DNA of 64,000 bases, taken from contig DATKZS010000196.1 in the NCBI GenBank assembly GCA_035527835.1, positions 16,419 to 80,418 of the forward strand, written 5' to 3'. A program made the translations under genes and the position numbers. Position 1 is the stretch's first letter, and every line of letters starts with the position of its first letter. The notes under the pieces were generated by a model. The model saw only the letters and a program-made list of their open reading frames with translations. It ran no database searches and was not told the origin of the DNA. Of this stretch, positions 1-8,070 are shown in pieces. The stretch comes from DATKZS01 sp035527835 [NCBI: bacterium] (GTDB lineage Bacteria > RBG-13-61-14).

Positions 1-1
1 T

Positions 2-136
2 TTATTCAGCCTAAAGAGGATAAAATGGGATAAATTCATTGATGCTATTGAAGATGTTTTAGGCTCCAAGTCAAATAGAACGTTGGAGAGCATTGCACTT
101 GCCTTTGGAGATGTTATAGTCTTAGGAAGAGAGTAG
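2..136 (+). CDS. C-terminal fragment of an unidentified protein (5' end outside window)
   Basis: An open frame runs from the window edge to a TAG at 134-136 and encodes about 44 residues ending in GDVIVLGRE. It is clearly more AT-rich than the genes that follow, which could reflect transfer or simply a different lineage of gene. No motif is recognisable in the fragment, so no function is proposed. The frame is short enough that chance cannot be excluded. Confidence 0.35.
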   Translation, partial: LFSLKRIKWDKFIDAIEDVLGSKSNRTLESIALAFGDVIVLGRE

Positions 137-258
137 AAAGAAATTATTTATGTTCATCCGGTTAAAGAGTACTTTTGCTGATGAAGATGAAGCAGTCTCA
201 TCTTAAAATATTCATTATCACGATATCCATAAGCCTGTCTTTTCAGTGGGGATTGGGG

Positions 259-352
259 TCATCTATAAAAGTCCCAGTCAAGACAAATCTCTCTTTTCCT
301 GAAGACAAATTTTCTTCATCTGGGAAGGGCTCCCCCCTCGCCATCGCCGCTG
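259..352 (+). repeat. 94-bp dispersed repeat, copy 1
   Basis: This segment recurs at 2631-2724 in the same orientation with only two mismatches that I can count. It contains a purine/pyrimidine-skewed stretch and no convincing gene. The two copies bracket the metallo-beta-lactamase gene. The rest of 137-460 shows nothing else I can identify. Confidence 0.8.
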
Positions 353-459
353 TGCGGGATCGGGATCGGGGGTCAGGTCTCGACATTAGACATTTGTTTA
401 CGTATTCAGGGTATGTTTAATCAACCCTTACCGGGTTGGGCGGTGGTGATGGGATTGTG

Positions 460-550
460 TCCCAGGGTAGGCCGAAGACGGCCAACCCTGGGCTATTTTA
501 TGTTTGCCCTTTCAGGGAGTAACAATAATGCCGCGGCCAGGGGATGCGAA
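460..550 (+). repeat. REP-like family A, partial copy
   Basis: Holds the family A core: CCCAGGGTAGGCC, then its complement GGCCAACCCTGGG, then TTTGCCCTTTCAGGG. It lacks the left part present in the fuller copy that follows at 562. Non-coding; the inverted halves would fold into a stem. Confidence 0.75.
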
Positions 551-561
551 TTGTGTGGGTG

Positions 562-815
562 GGGGTCAGACCCTTGTTTGACTGTTTAACGGGGCGGAAT
601 TTTTCAGCCGTCTTTATCTCGCCCTTTCAGGGCTGAAAAGGATATTTGGGGCGGCGATATCCCAGGGTAGGCCGGGGACGGCCAACCCTGGGCTATTTTA
701 TGTTTGCCCTTTAAGGGCGTAACAATAATGCCGCGGCCAGGGGATGCGAATCGGGAGAGGTTGTGGCGGGCATCAAAGAAAGGTTTGTGGTTTGAGGTTT
801 GTGGTTTGTGGTTGA
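562..815 (+). repeat. REP-like family A, long copy
   Basis: Begins with GGGGTCAGACCCTTG, continues through CGCCCTTTCAGGGCTG and the CCCAGGG/CCCTGGG stem, and ends in GGTTTGTGG-type short repeats. A closely similar block lies at 2811-3090, and shorter copies lie in opposite orientation at 7841 and 17017. The nested palindromes resemble REP/BIME elements mobilised by RAYT-type transposases in other bacteria; no such transposase is visible here. Confidence 0.8.
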
Positions 816-1135
816 AGAAAGGAGATTGAACCACGAAGGCACGAAGGTAGGAAAAGAGGTTTGTGGTTTGAGGTTTGTGGTTTGTGGTTTAATAGCCAAA
901 CCTCAGACCTCAGACCTCAAGCCTCACACCTCAAACCTCAATCCTCGCGCCCGGACCTCAAACCCCAAACCTCACACCTCAAACCTCATCTCCCTTGATT
1001 CATGATGCTTGATCGGGCATAGTTGGGCCATGTGGAGAACAGGTTTGTGGTTTGGGGTTTGCGGTTTGTGGTTGAATAAATGAAGATTCGGGATCAGGGC
1101 CGGGAATTGGAACGACAAACCACAAACGACAAACT
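780..1135. repeat. Low-complexity array of GGTTTGTGG / AAACCTC units
   Basis: Runs of 7-10-bp near-repeats appear first as GGTTTGTGGTTTGAGG and then as the complementary CTCAAACCTC type, so the two blocks can pair. The same word family recurs at 3057, 3328, 8050, 11272 and 51202. Unit spacing is irregular and there are no unique spacers, so this is not CRISPR. No gene is supported between 137 and 1160. Confidence 0.8.
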
Positions 1136-1160
1136 TCGCGTTGGCCGGGGAGGTGCGGGG

Positions 1161-2609
1161 ATGAAGGAACGGAGATTATGCGTTTTCATCAGCGGCGTGA
1201 TTGTGGGAGCGGCTTTAGGCGTTGGGCTGGGGTGTCTTCGTCTGAAGAGCGTGGAGGCGGTGGTTCGGGAGCCGGAGGTCCCCGGGGAGTCACGGCTTGC
1301 CTATACCCCGCCTCCGGAGCCGAAGTTTTCCGCGGAGTTTGCGGCCAAGTACATGCCGGTGCTGCTGAGCATGATACAGCCTCAAATCGAAAAGGTGACG
1401 GATGATATTTACGTTGCCATGGGATACGCCATGGGCAACGTGACCATGGTGATCACTGACGAGGGCCTGGTGATCATTGACACGACGGAGAGCGAGGACT
1501 CGGCGCGGAGGATCATGGCGGACTTCCGCAAGATCACGGAGAAGCCGGTGCGCTATATCATCTACACCCATTTTCATCCGGACCATAACCAGGGGACCCG
1601 GGCTTTTTATTCGGAGGGGGTCGAGATTATCGCGACCAGGGAATTTTTGAACTGGATCCACGGCGCCAATCCCGGACTGGGCGACCAACATTTTCGGCGC
1701 GTTCTGGACATACTGGGAGGGGCCGCGGAGCCGGAGTATGCCTTCTCCATGCCTTTTTCCAGCCCCTACCTGAGCGCGGGAAAGGCGCCCGAGGCCATGA
1801 TGCCGACCATTACCTTTGACGAGCAGTATTCTTTCAGCCTGGGCGGCAAGCGGTTCGATCTTTTCCACACGCGGGGGGAGACCGAAGACCATTTGGCGGT
1901 CTGGATGCCCGAGGAGCGGGCCTTGCACGTCGGAGACCTTTATTATCATTCCTTCCCCAACCTGGCGGGCATCATGCTGGAGGCCCGGCCGGTCCGCGGC
2001 TGGATGGCGTCGCTGTCGCGCTTCATCGCGCTTGGGCCGGAGTACCTCATCCTCGGCCACACCAAACCTCTTAAAGGCCAAAGCCATATCCAGGAGCACC
2101 TGGAGAACTATCTGGCCGCCATCCAGTACGTGCACGATGAGACTCTCCGATACATCAACAACGGCAAAAGCGTCGAAGAGGCGGTGGCCGGGATCAATCT
2201 TCCCGACAGCCTTGCCCGGCTGCCGTATCTGCAGGGGCTTTACGGCAGGGTGGACTGGTCGGTCCGGGACATCTACCACGCTTATGCCGGGTGGTACGAC
2301 GGCTGGGGCGCCGGGCTCAATCCCCTGCCCGGGAAGTTCCGGGCCCGGGAGATCGTCGCGCTGGCCGGAGGAGCCGATAAAATCCTTTCCCGCGCCATCG
2401 CGCTCCAAAAGAACGGTGAATATCAGCTCTCCGCGGAACTGTGCGACGTCGTCATCGCGGCCAACCCCCAAGACAAGCTGGCCCACACCGTCATGGCCTA
2501 CGACATGCAATACCTCGCCTTCAGCTCCGACAACCTGCTCTGCATCGGCGCCTATCTGTCGGCGTACTCCATGCACATGAAGGCCGCAAAAACGGGCGCG
2601 GGAACGTGA
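1161..2609 (+). CDS. Metallo-beta-lactamase-fold alkylsulfatase-like hydrolase
   Basis: Residues about 5-28 form a hydrophobic export or anchor segment. The MBL zinc motif HFHPDH follows (His137, His139, Asp141, His142), and a later GHTKPL segment fits a further metal ligand. The C-terminal third, around GWYDGWGAGLNPLP and onward, matches the alkylsulfatase dimerisation region of the SdsA1/BDS1 type. The family hydrolyses alkyl sulfate esters; the substrate here is unproven. The start at 1161 is preferred over an ATG at 1080 because GGGAGGTG sits just upstream and the longer version would be translated from repeat DNA. About 482 residues, exported or membrane-anchored. It stands alone between repeat blocks. 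Confidence 0.82.
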   Translation: MKERRLCVFISGVIVGAALGVGLGCLRLKSVEAVVREPEVPGESRLAYTPPPEPKFSAEFAAKYMPVLLSMIQPQIEKVTDDIYVAMGYAMGNVTMVITDEGLVIIDTTESEDSARRIMADFRKITEKPVRYIIYTHFHPDHNQGTRAFYSEGVEIIATREFLNWIHGANPGLGDQHFRRVLDILGGAAEPEYAFSMPFSSPYLSAGKAPEAMMPTITFDEQYSFSLGGKRFDLFHTRGETEDHLAVWMPEERALHVGDLYYHSFPNLAGIMLEARPVRGWMASLSRFIALGPEYLILGHTKPLKGQSHIQEHLENYLAAIQYVHDETLRYINNGKSVEEAVAGINLPDSLARLPYLQGLYGRVDWSVRDIYHAYAGWYDGWGAGLNPLPGKFRAREIVALAGGADKILSRAIALQKNGEYQLSAELCDVVIAANPQDKLAHTVMAYDMQYLAFSSDNLLCIGAYLSAYSMHMKAAKTGAGT

Positions 2610-2630
2610 ATCAGGGATCGGGAATCGGGA

Positions 2631-2724
2631 TCATCTATAAAAGTCCCAGTCAAGACAAATCTTTCTTTTCCTGAAGACAAATTTTCTTCGTCTGGGAAGG
2701 GCTCCCCCCTCGCCATCGCCGCTG
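2631..2724 (+). repeat. 94-bp dispersed repeat, copy 2
   Basis: Near-identical direct copy of 259-352. It starts about 20 bp after the stop of the MBL gene. Confidence 0.8.
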
Positions 2725-2810
2725 AAGCTTGGCGGCCCCGAGATTTCTTGCCTCGGCCGGTTCGCGCCGGGGATGGGGGATGGGGGTCAGACCCTTGTTT
2801 GACGGGGGAT

Positions 2811-3090
2811 GGGGGTCAGACCCTTGTTTGACTGTTTAACGGGGCGGAATTTTTCAGCCGTCTTTGTTTCGCCCTTTCAGGGCTGAAAAGGATATTGGGG
2901 GCGGCGATATCCCAGGGTAGGCCGCAGACGTCCAACCCTGGGCTATCTTATTTTTGCCCTTTCAGGGCGGAAGCAGGATAGCCCGCATAGCTTGCTATGG
3001 GGGTGGCCGGGGCCACGGGATGCGATTGCGGAGTCATTATGGCGGGCATCAAAGAAAGGTTTGTGGTTTGAGGTTTGTGGTTTGTGGTTA
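2811..3090 (+). repeat. REP-like family A, long copy 2
   Basis: Matches 562-815 from GGGGTCAGACCCTTG to the GGTTTGTGG tail, with extra sequence around 2975-3040 (a GATAGCCCGCATAGC / GCTATGGG hairpin). The opening GGGGTCAGACCCTTGTTTGAC is itself partly duplicated just upstream at about 2782. The gene-free stretch 2610-3459 is entirely repeat-derived apart from the promoter at its end. Confidence 0.8.
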
Positions 3091-3183
3091 AATACTCAAA
3101 CTTCAGAGTGGGACAGCCCACATAGCGAGCTATGTGGGGTATCCGGTGGAGGGAATTTTTTTCGATGATGCGGCGGCGGTTCG

Positions 3184-3271
3184 GCCGTCCCGCCGGGACT
3201 TGATGGTTTTTTTCCGCCTGGTCCCCAGGAAAGAATTCCTGGGCTAATTTCAAGCCGTCCCGCCGGGACTA
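3184..3271. repeat. Palindromic family B repeat (GTCCCGCCGGGAC ends)
   Basis: Two GTCCCGCCGGGAC palindromes flank a T-rich segment and a CCCAGGAAAGAATTCCTGGG palindrome. Related copies lie at 12733-12820 and inside batC at 30081-30163. Followed at 3328-3366 by AAACCTC-type short repeats. Confidence 0.75.
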
Positions 3272-3377
3272 AAGGCCTCAAGACGGAAGGAGTAGCGGGT
3301 AGCGCGCAGCCAGGGAATACGAAGCTCCAAACCACAAACCTCAAACCCCAAACCTCAAACCTCAACGCCTGCTGGTC

Positions 3378-3405
3378 TTGACAATGGAATTGATGCATCT
3401 ATAAT
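3378..3405 (+). promoter_or_regulatory. Consensus sigma-70 promoter for the RelE-type pair
   Basis: TTGACA, 16-bp spacer, TATAAT. Both hexamers are perfect. It lies 55 bp before the antitoxin start and immediately after repeat DNA. Confidence 0.75.
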
Positions 3406-3459
3406 CGAATCAGGAGTGCGCTGGAAGGGCGCATCAAATTCCGGAGGCGAGGAGATCAT

Positions 3460-3663
3460 ATGACCAATAGCGATGCCACGGCCGAGGTTTTTATCACGGC
3501 GCTGAAAGCCTTGCCCAAGACCGAGCGCGACGCGGTCCTGGTGCGCATCGCCCGGGACAAGGAATTCGCCCGCGACCTCCTCGACCTCGCCGTCATCTCC
3601 TCCCGCGGCCACGAACCCTCCCGTCCCTTCCGCGAATACCTGGCGGCCAAAAGAAAAAAATGA
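3460..3663 (+). CDS. Probable antitoxin of a RelE/ParE-type pair
   Basis: A 67-residue acidic-then-basic protein immediately upstream of a RelE-like toxin, with a 4-bp ATGA overlap at 3660. GGCGAGGAG precedes the ATG at good spacing. I do not recognise a named antitoxin family; the C-terminal REYLAAKRKK tail is compatible with a toxin-binding extension. Function is inferred from its position and the strong promoter upstream. Such antitoxins usually repress their own operon. Confidence 0.7.
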   Translation: MTNSDATAEVFITALKALPKTERDAVLVRIARDKEFARDLLDLAVISSRGHEPSRPFREYLAAKRKK

Positions 3664-3914
3664 ACGCCAAGCGCGCCTACGCCGTCAGCATCAAGCGCTC
3701 GGCGGAAAAGGAAATGGACCGCCTGCCCGCGGACATCTTCGACCGCATCGCCTCCGCAATCCTTGACCTCGAAACCAATCCCCGCCCTCCCGGATGTAAA
3801 AAGCTCCGGGGCATCGAAGAATACCGCCTCCGGGTCGGGCCGTATCGAGTCCTCTATACCATTGACGATCCCGGGAAAAAGGTATTCATCATATCGGTGG
3901 GCCATCGCCGGTAA
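3660..3914 (+). CDS. RelE/ParE-family toxin
   Basis: An 84-residue protein with the RelE/ParE fold signature: an N-terminal KRSAEKEMDRLP helix, the KKLRGIEEYRLRVGPYRVLYTID strand pair read in two parts, and a C-terminal FIISVGHRR. The R-x-G-x-YR-x-Y pattern and terminal His-Arg-Arg are typical of RelE mRNA interferases, which cut mRNA on the ribosome. Length is normal. It is translationally coupled to the upstream antitoxin. ParE-type gyrase poisoning cannot be excluded from sequence alone. Confidence 0.88.
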   Translation: MNAKRAYAVSIKRSAEKEMDRLPADIFDRIASAILDLETNPRPPGCKKLRGIEEYRLRVGPYRVLYTIDDPGKKVFIISVGHRR

Positions 3915-3995
3915 GTTTACCGCGGCATTTGATGCGCGCTTTGTGGTTATGGGACCGGCTCCGGTAAAGTCGCTCCCTCAGGCTGGAGACGGGTC

Positions 3996-5456
3996 TTACT
4001 CGATGCTTGCGGCCATGACTCGATAGACGAGCGCGATGCGTCCGTCGCGGTTGAAGGCTCGGAGGAAGAGGTAGGTTAGCCTGAATTTGCCTTGTGGGGT
4101 CGTGACCACGGTGTCGCGGTTTTTTGCTGACTTCAGGAATCCGAAGCGCTGCCAGTCCACCTGCGAGATGTTGAGCCACACGATCAAGCCCACGTCATGC
4201 GTGAGCACCTGCTCCAACACAAAACGGTCCGGGTCATCGCCTGGCTTGATTTCTCCCCAAGTGTAGGCCTCCCGGCCGGTGGTGTACTTGAAGATCAGCG
4301 GGTTCTGCCCCAGCACCGCTTCTTCGCCGGGAACTTGGCGCAGCGACTTCGCGGCCTCCAGGATCGGGTCCCCCGGCAGCGCGGCCAGTCCGTAAAGATA
4401 AAGGCCGCTGACCGCCAGCAGCGGGACCAGCACGCCCGCCGCCGCGGCCGTCTTCATCCGCGGCTCCCGCTCCGGCCGGCGCGACGCGTCCCATTTCACG
4501 AAGCGGTCCAGGCCCAGCGCCGCCGGCGCGAGCACCGCCGGCATCAGCGCCAGCAGGAACCGGTCCTGGTACCACCACCAGATGACGTGCAGGCCCGTGT
4601 AGAGCGCGGCGAACCCGGCGAGGTAAATGAGCCACTTACGTTGGAGCCGGGCCAGGCCCAGGGCCGCGGCGGCCAGGGCCACCGGCCCGAAGTCCTTGAC
4701 CAGGCCCAGGCCGATCTCGGCCAGGTGGAGATGTAACACCACCAACTCCAGCCAATAGGAGGTCCTGCTCAGCGTTCCGTAGGTCAAAAGGTTCCGGATC
4801 AGCCACGGCGACGCCGCCAGCGCCGTTCCCGCGAGCCCCTTGATCACGGCGCGTCCGCTGCCGAGGTTGGCGATCACGAACACCAGGACCAGCAGGTAAC
4901 CCTCGTACCTGGTGATCATGGCAAGCCCCAGCATGAGCCCCGCCGTAAAAAAGCGCTCCGTGCTCAGCAGCCAGTAAGACAGCAACAGCAGCAGCGTGAA
5001 GATGGGCATCACGTTCACGTCCCGGTACTGGTCCCAGCCCACCGCCATCAGCGCCAGCGCCGCCGCCGCCGTCAGCGCCGCCCAGCGCGAGGCCTGGAGG
5101 CGCCGCGCCAGCAGGAACAGGAGCGGAGGCAACATGGCCCCGCAGCCGACGCTGACCGCCTGCCCCCATTTCTCCACCCCGATCGCGCCGCCCGCCGCCA
5201 GGTTGAATAACGCCATCAGGAACGGATAAAACGGCAGGAACTTGGCGTACGGCTCTCCCATAACCACGTACCCGCCGCGAAACAGGTTCTCGGCAAGCTC
5301 GATGTAAGTAAAACCGTCCGGCGTGACCACGCGGAAAAACCAGGCGAGCGCGCCATAGCCCAGCAACCCCGCGCCCAGCAGGATCATCGCGATGCCGCGG
5401 TCAGAAGCGGCGTCCCGGCTGTCCGTGCAAATGTTCAGCAGCTCGTTCCCCCTCAA
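3996..5456 (-). CDS. Polytopic GT39/ArnT-like glycosyltransferase (GT-C fold)
   Basis: About 486 residues with ten or more hydrophobic segments. The first loop has an acidic D-G-F-T-Y-x-E-L-A-E-N-L pattern, matching the DxxxYxxLAxNL motif of dolichyl/undecaprenyl-phosphate-sugar mannosyltransferases (PMT/ArnT). It probably moves sugars from lipid carriers on the outer side of the inner membrane; donor and acceptor are unknown. The start is a TTG overlapping the TGA of the upstream ktrA-like gene (TTGA), so the two are likely co-transcribed. An ATG 69 bases further in is an alternative start. Confidence 0.72.
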   Translation of the reverse strand: MRGNELLNICTDSRDAASDRGIAMILLGAGLLGYGALAWFFRVVTPDGFTYIELAENLFRGGYVVMGEPYAKFLPFYPFLMALFNLAAGGAIGVEKWGQAVSVGCGAMLPPLLFLLARRLQASRWAALTAAAALALMAVGWDQYRDVNVMPIFTLLLLLSYWLLSTERFFTAGLMLGLAMITRYEGYLLVLVFVIANLGSGRAVIKGLAGTALAASPWLIRNLLTYGTLSRTSYWLELVVLHLHLAEIGLGLVKDFGPVALAAAALGLARLQRKWLIYLAGFAALYTGLHVIWWWYQDRFLLALMPAVLAPAALGLDRFVKWDASRRPEREPRMKTAAAAGVLVPLLAVSGLYLYGLAALPGDPILEAAKSLRQVPGEEAVLGQNPLIFKYTTGREAYTWGEIKPGDDPDRFVLEQVLTHDVGLIVWLNISQVDWQRFGFLKSAKNRDTVVTTPQGKFRLTYLFLRAFNRDGRIALVYRVMAASIE

Positions 5457-6106
5457 CTTTTCTGGAGTCCGGCGAGGTCCTTGTTGGCGCCGAGGATGAC
5501 GAGGAGGTGGGAGGCCTTGATGCGGGTGTCGGGCTCGGGGATGAAGGTGATTTCCTCGGGGACCTTGTCGCGGATGGCGAGGATCTGGCAGTGGTAGCGC
5601 TTTCTGAATTCGAGTTCGAGCAGGGTCTTGCCGACCATTTCCTTGATGGGTATCATCTCGATGATTGAGAGGTCTGGTCCGAGGGGCAGGTAGTCGGCGA
5701 TGTTGGCGCCGTGGAGGCTGGAGGCGATGCGGATGCCCATGTCGCGCTCGGGGAAGACGATGCGCTGGACGCCGATGAGCTCGAGGATTTTGGCGTGGTC
5801 TTCGGAGAGGGCCTTGGCCACGATTTTCTTGACTCCGAGCTCGCGGAGGTGCATGGCGGCGAGGATGGATGATTCGAGCTTGTCGCCGAGCGACAGGACG
5901 ACGGCGTCCATGCCGGTTAGGCCGAGCTGTTGGATGGCGCGGCGGTCGGTGGCGTCGGCGACCACGGCCTTGCTCACGTAGGCCTTGATCTTGTCCACCA
6001 TGGTCTCGTCGTAATCAATGGCCAGGACGTCGCTTCCCAGCTCGGCGAGCTTGCGGGCCATGTAATAGCCGAAGCTGCTCATCCCGATTACCGCGATCTG
6101 CGCCAT
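5453..6106 (-). CDS. ktrA: TrkA/KtrA-type potassium uptake regulatory subunit
   Basis: About 217 residues with one RCK_N domain (Rossmann start VIGMSSFG, acidic AIDYDE at the end of strand 2) and one RCK_C domain near the C-terminus (roughly residues 135-217). The glycine pattern GMSSFG is a variant of the usual GxGxxG. Such cytoplasmic rings bind NAD(H), ADP/ATP and sometimes c-di-AMP and gate the partner channel. The TrkH/KtrB-like gene lies directly upstream on the same strand, separated only by a hairpin repeat, which supports pairing. Single-RCK length fits KtrA better than classical double-domain TrkA. Confidence 0.88.
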   Translation of the reverse strand: MAQIAVIGMSSFGYYMARKLAELGSDVLAIDYDETMVDKIKAYVSKAVVADATDRRAIQQLGLTGMDAVVLSLGDKLESSILAAMHLRELGVKKIVAKALSEDHAKILELIGVQRIVFPERDMGIRIASSLHGANIADYLPLGPDLSIIEMIPIKEMVGKTLLELEFRKRYHCQILAIRDKVPEEITFIPEPDTRIKASHLLVILGANKDLAGLQKS

Positions 6107-6123
6107 TCTTCACCTCTCTATTA

Positions 6124-6232
6124 AAAGATTTTCAGACAGGATGAACAGGATCAACAGGATATTGGGAAGAGGCCATTTGCTTTTTTTCTCATCATCCTGT
6201 TAATCCTGTTAATCCTGTCTAAAAAATTCTTC
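6124..6232. repeat. Stem-loop minisatellite, ACAGGATNA unit
   Basis: Left arm has three ACAGGAT-type units and right arm three ATCCTGT units, so the block folds into a long imperfect hairpin. Left edge reads AAAAGATTTT and right edge AAAAAATTCTT. It separates ktrB from ktrA. Confidence 0.85.
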
Positions 6233-6256
6233 ATGACTTCGGTCCGCCGCCCCACC

Positions 6257-7630
6257 CTACCCTATCATGATTTTCTCTTCCGGGAACTTGTAGGCCCGGC
6301 CGGCGCGGCGGCGCTCGAGCGCGAACACCAGGGTCAGGGGTCCGAGCCTGCCGATGAACATGAGGAGCGTGATGAGCAGGCGCCCGCCGTCGCTCAGGTC
6401 CGGCGTGATTCCGGTGGACAGGCCGACCGTGCCGAACGCCGAGACGCTCTCGAACAACAGCTCCATGAACAGGCGGCGGTCAAGGCCCAGCGCCGGGACC
6501 TCCACCTCCGCGATCAACAGGACCAGCACGATCAGCCCGATCAGGAACAGGGACAGCAGCACCAGCGACAGCGAGTGATCAACGTCGCCGCGGCTCACCG
6601 ACCGCCCGAACGCCGACGGCGCCGAGAAATTGCGCAGCCGCGACAGGACCACGATCAGGATCACGCCCGCGGTCGTGACCTTGACGCCGCCGGCCATGGA
6701 GCCCGGCGCCGCGCCGATGAACATGAGCACGATCAGCGCGAACAGCGAGGCGTCCGAGAGCTTCCCGATGTCAACGGTGTTGAACCCGGCGGTGCGGGCC
6801 GTGACCGACTGGAACAGGGAGCGGAGCGCGGCCTGGCCCCAGGGCATGCGCGCGAGCAGGTGGGGCCGCTCCAACCCGTAAAGCAACACCGCGCCGCCCA
6901 CGATCAAGAGGAGCGTCATCGCCACCACGATCTTGGTATGGAAGCTGATGCGGCGCTTGGCCGGGTCCGGGTCGCGCTTCAAGGTGTCCCACAAATCAAC
7001 CAGCACGAAGAAGCCGATCCCGCCGAGCACGATCAGCGCCATGACCGTGAAGTTCACCGTCCCGTCGCCCGCGTACTTCATCAGGCTGTCCGCAAACGGC
7101 GAGAACCCGGCGTTGCAGAACGCCGACACCGAATGGAACAAAGAGAGCCATAGCGCCCGCCCCCACGGATAGTCCCGCACCCACCGCGAAAACAACAGCA
7201 CCAACCCCGCCCCCTCCGCGCAGAGCGTGAAGATCAGTGCCCGCGACAGCATCTCGGAGAGGCTGTAGCGCCGGAGCTTCAGAAACGACCCGCTGGCCGC
7301 GTCGCTCATCGAAAGCGGCGCCTTGCCCCGCATCATGAACAGGATGAAGGTCCCGAACGTCATGATCCCGAACCCGCCGAACTGGATCATGCCAAGGATC
7401 GCGGCCTGGCCGAAGTCCGTGAACGCCGTGCCCGTGTCCACCACCGTAAGCCCGGTCACGCACACCGCCGAAGTCGCCGTGAACAGAGCGTCAACAAAGC
7501 TCAAGGACTTGACGTGCGAGATCGGGAGCATCAGGACAAGGGCCCCAACCAGGATCACCGAGCCGAAGCTCAAGATGGCGAGCTGGCCCGCGTTCATCCG
7601 GCGCCAGACCTGGCTGAAAAATCGCCGCAT
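6257..7630 (-). CDS. ktrB: TrkH/KtrB-family potassium transporter, membrane subunit
   Basis: About 457 residues with the four pseudo-repeated pore loops of the superfamily visible in order: SAVCVTGLT, SAFCNAGFS, TARTAGFNT and SAFGTVGLS, each carrying the selectivity-filter glycine. It forms the inner-membrane ion path for K+ (or K+/Na+) uptake gated by the TrkA/KtrA protein encoded just downstream. The ATG at 7630 is preferred; a TTG at 7666 would extend into repeat-adjacent DNA. No clear Shine-Dalgarno is visible for either. Length fits KtrB. Confidence 0.9.
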   Translation of the reverse strand: MRRFFSQVWRRMNAGQLAILSFGSVILVGALVLMLPISHVKSLSFVDALFTATSAVCVTGLTVVDTGTAFTDFGQAAILGMIQFGGFGIMTFGTFILFMMRGKAPLSMSDAASGSFLKLRRYSLSEMLSRALIFTLCAEGAGLVLLFSRWVRDYPWGRALWLSLFHSVSAFCNAGFSPFADSLMKYAGDGTVNFTVMALIVLGGIGFFVLVDLWDTLKRDPDPAKRRISFHTKIVVAMTLLLIVGGAVLLYGLERPHLLARMPWGQAALRSLFQSVTARTAGFNTVDIGKLSDASLFALIVLMFIGAAPGSMAGGVKVTTAGVILIVVLSRLRNFSAPSAFGRSVSRGDVDHSLSLVLLSLFLIGLIVLVLLIAEVEVPALGLDRRLFMELLFESVSAFGTVGLSTGITPDLSDGGRLLITLLMFIGRLGPLTLVFALERRRAGRAYKFPEEKIMIG

Positions 7631-7677
7631 GCAGGCAATTGTAATGAGAGCGGGGAGGAGAGTCAAAAGGGGAGTGG

Positions 7678-7797
7678 GGCTTGAGGCCTGGGGCTTGGGG
7701 CTTGGGGCGTGAGGCCTGGGGCTTGGGGCGTGGGGCCTGGGGCTTGGGGCGTGAGGCCTGGGGCCTGGGGCTTGGGGCGTGAGGCGTGAGGCAAGAG
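7678..7797. repeat. GC-rich tandem array of GGGGCTTGGGGC-type units
   Basis: About a dozen near-repeats of a 7-8-bp word (GGGGCTT, GAGGCCT, GGGGCGT) in tandem, one strand strongly G-rich. It is upstream of ktrB. Several overlapping open frames here are only translations of the repeat. Confidence 0.8.
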
Positions 7798-7840
7798 CGC
7801 TTCATAGTTTACTGTTTCAATCTGATTGGCTCTTTTTCTA

Positions 7841-7970
7841 CAGCCCTGAAAGGGCAATAATAAGATAGCCCAGGGTTGGCCGTCCTCGGCCTACCCTGGG
7901 ATATCGGCGTCCATAATATCCTTTTCAGCCCTGAAGGGGCGTAATAAAAACGGGCAATGGCATCTGAGAT
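7841..7970 (-). repeat. REP-like family A, inverted copy
   Basis: Carries CCCTGAAAGGGC, the GCCCAGGGTTGGCCG / CGGCCTACCCTGGG stem and TTTTCAGCCCTGAAGGGGC. It shares its whole length with 17017-17146, including the trailing GGGCAATGG-ATCTGAGAT. It fills most of the gene-free stretch before 8071. Confidence 0.8.
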
Positions 7971-8070
7971 CAAACAAGGGAAGGCTTATTAATTCCGAAA
8001 AACTATAATGTTGCAGGCACGCGGCCCAGGTTTTCAACCTGTGCCCTCCCCAAACCTCAAACCCCAAACC

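Noticed and set aside
175-420. 81-codon open frame with a hydrophobic start
   Set aside because: It starts at TTG, has no ribosome site, and a third of it is the 94-bp repeat found again at 2631 where it is not read in the same way.
780-1135. Possible CRISPR-like array of AAACCTC/GGTTTGTGG units
   Set aside because: Units are 7-10 bp, variable, without constant-length unique spacers, and no cas genes are present.
1290-2576. Long minus-strand open frame opposite the MBL gene
   Set aside because: Antisense shadow of a clear MBL-fold coding sequence; Arg/Gly/His-rich composition typical of high-GC antisense frames.
7491-7857. Minus-strand Pro-rich frames
   Set aside because: They are translations of the GGGGCTTGGGGC tandem array upstream of ktrB.
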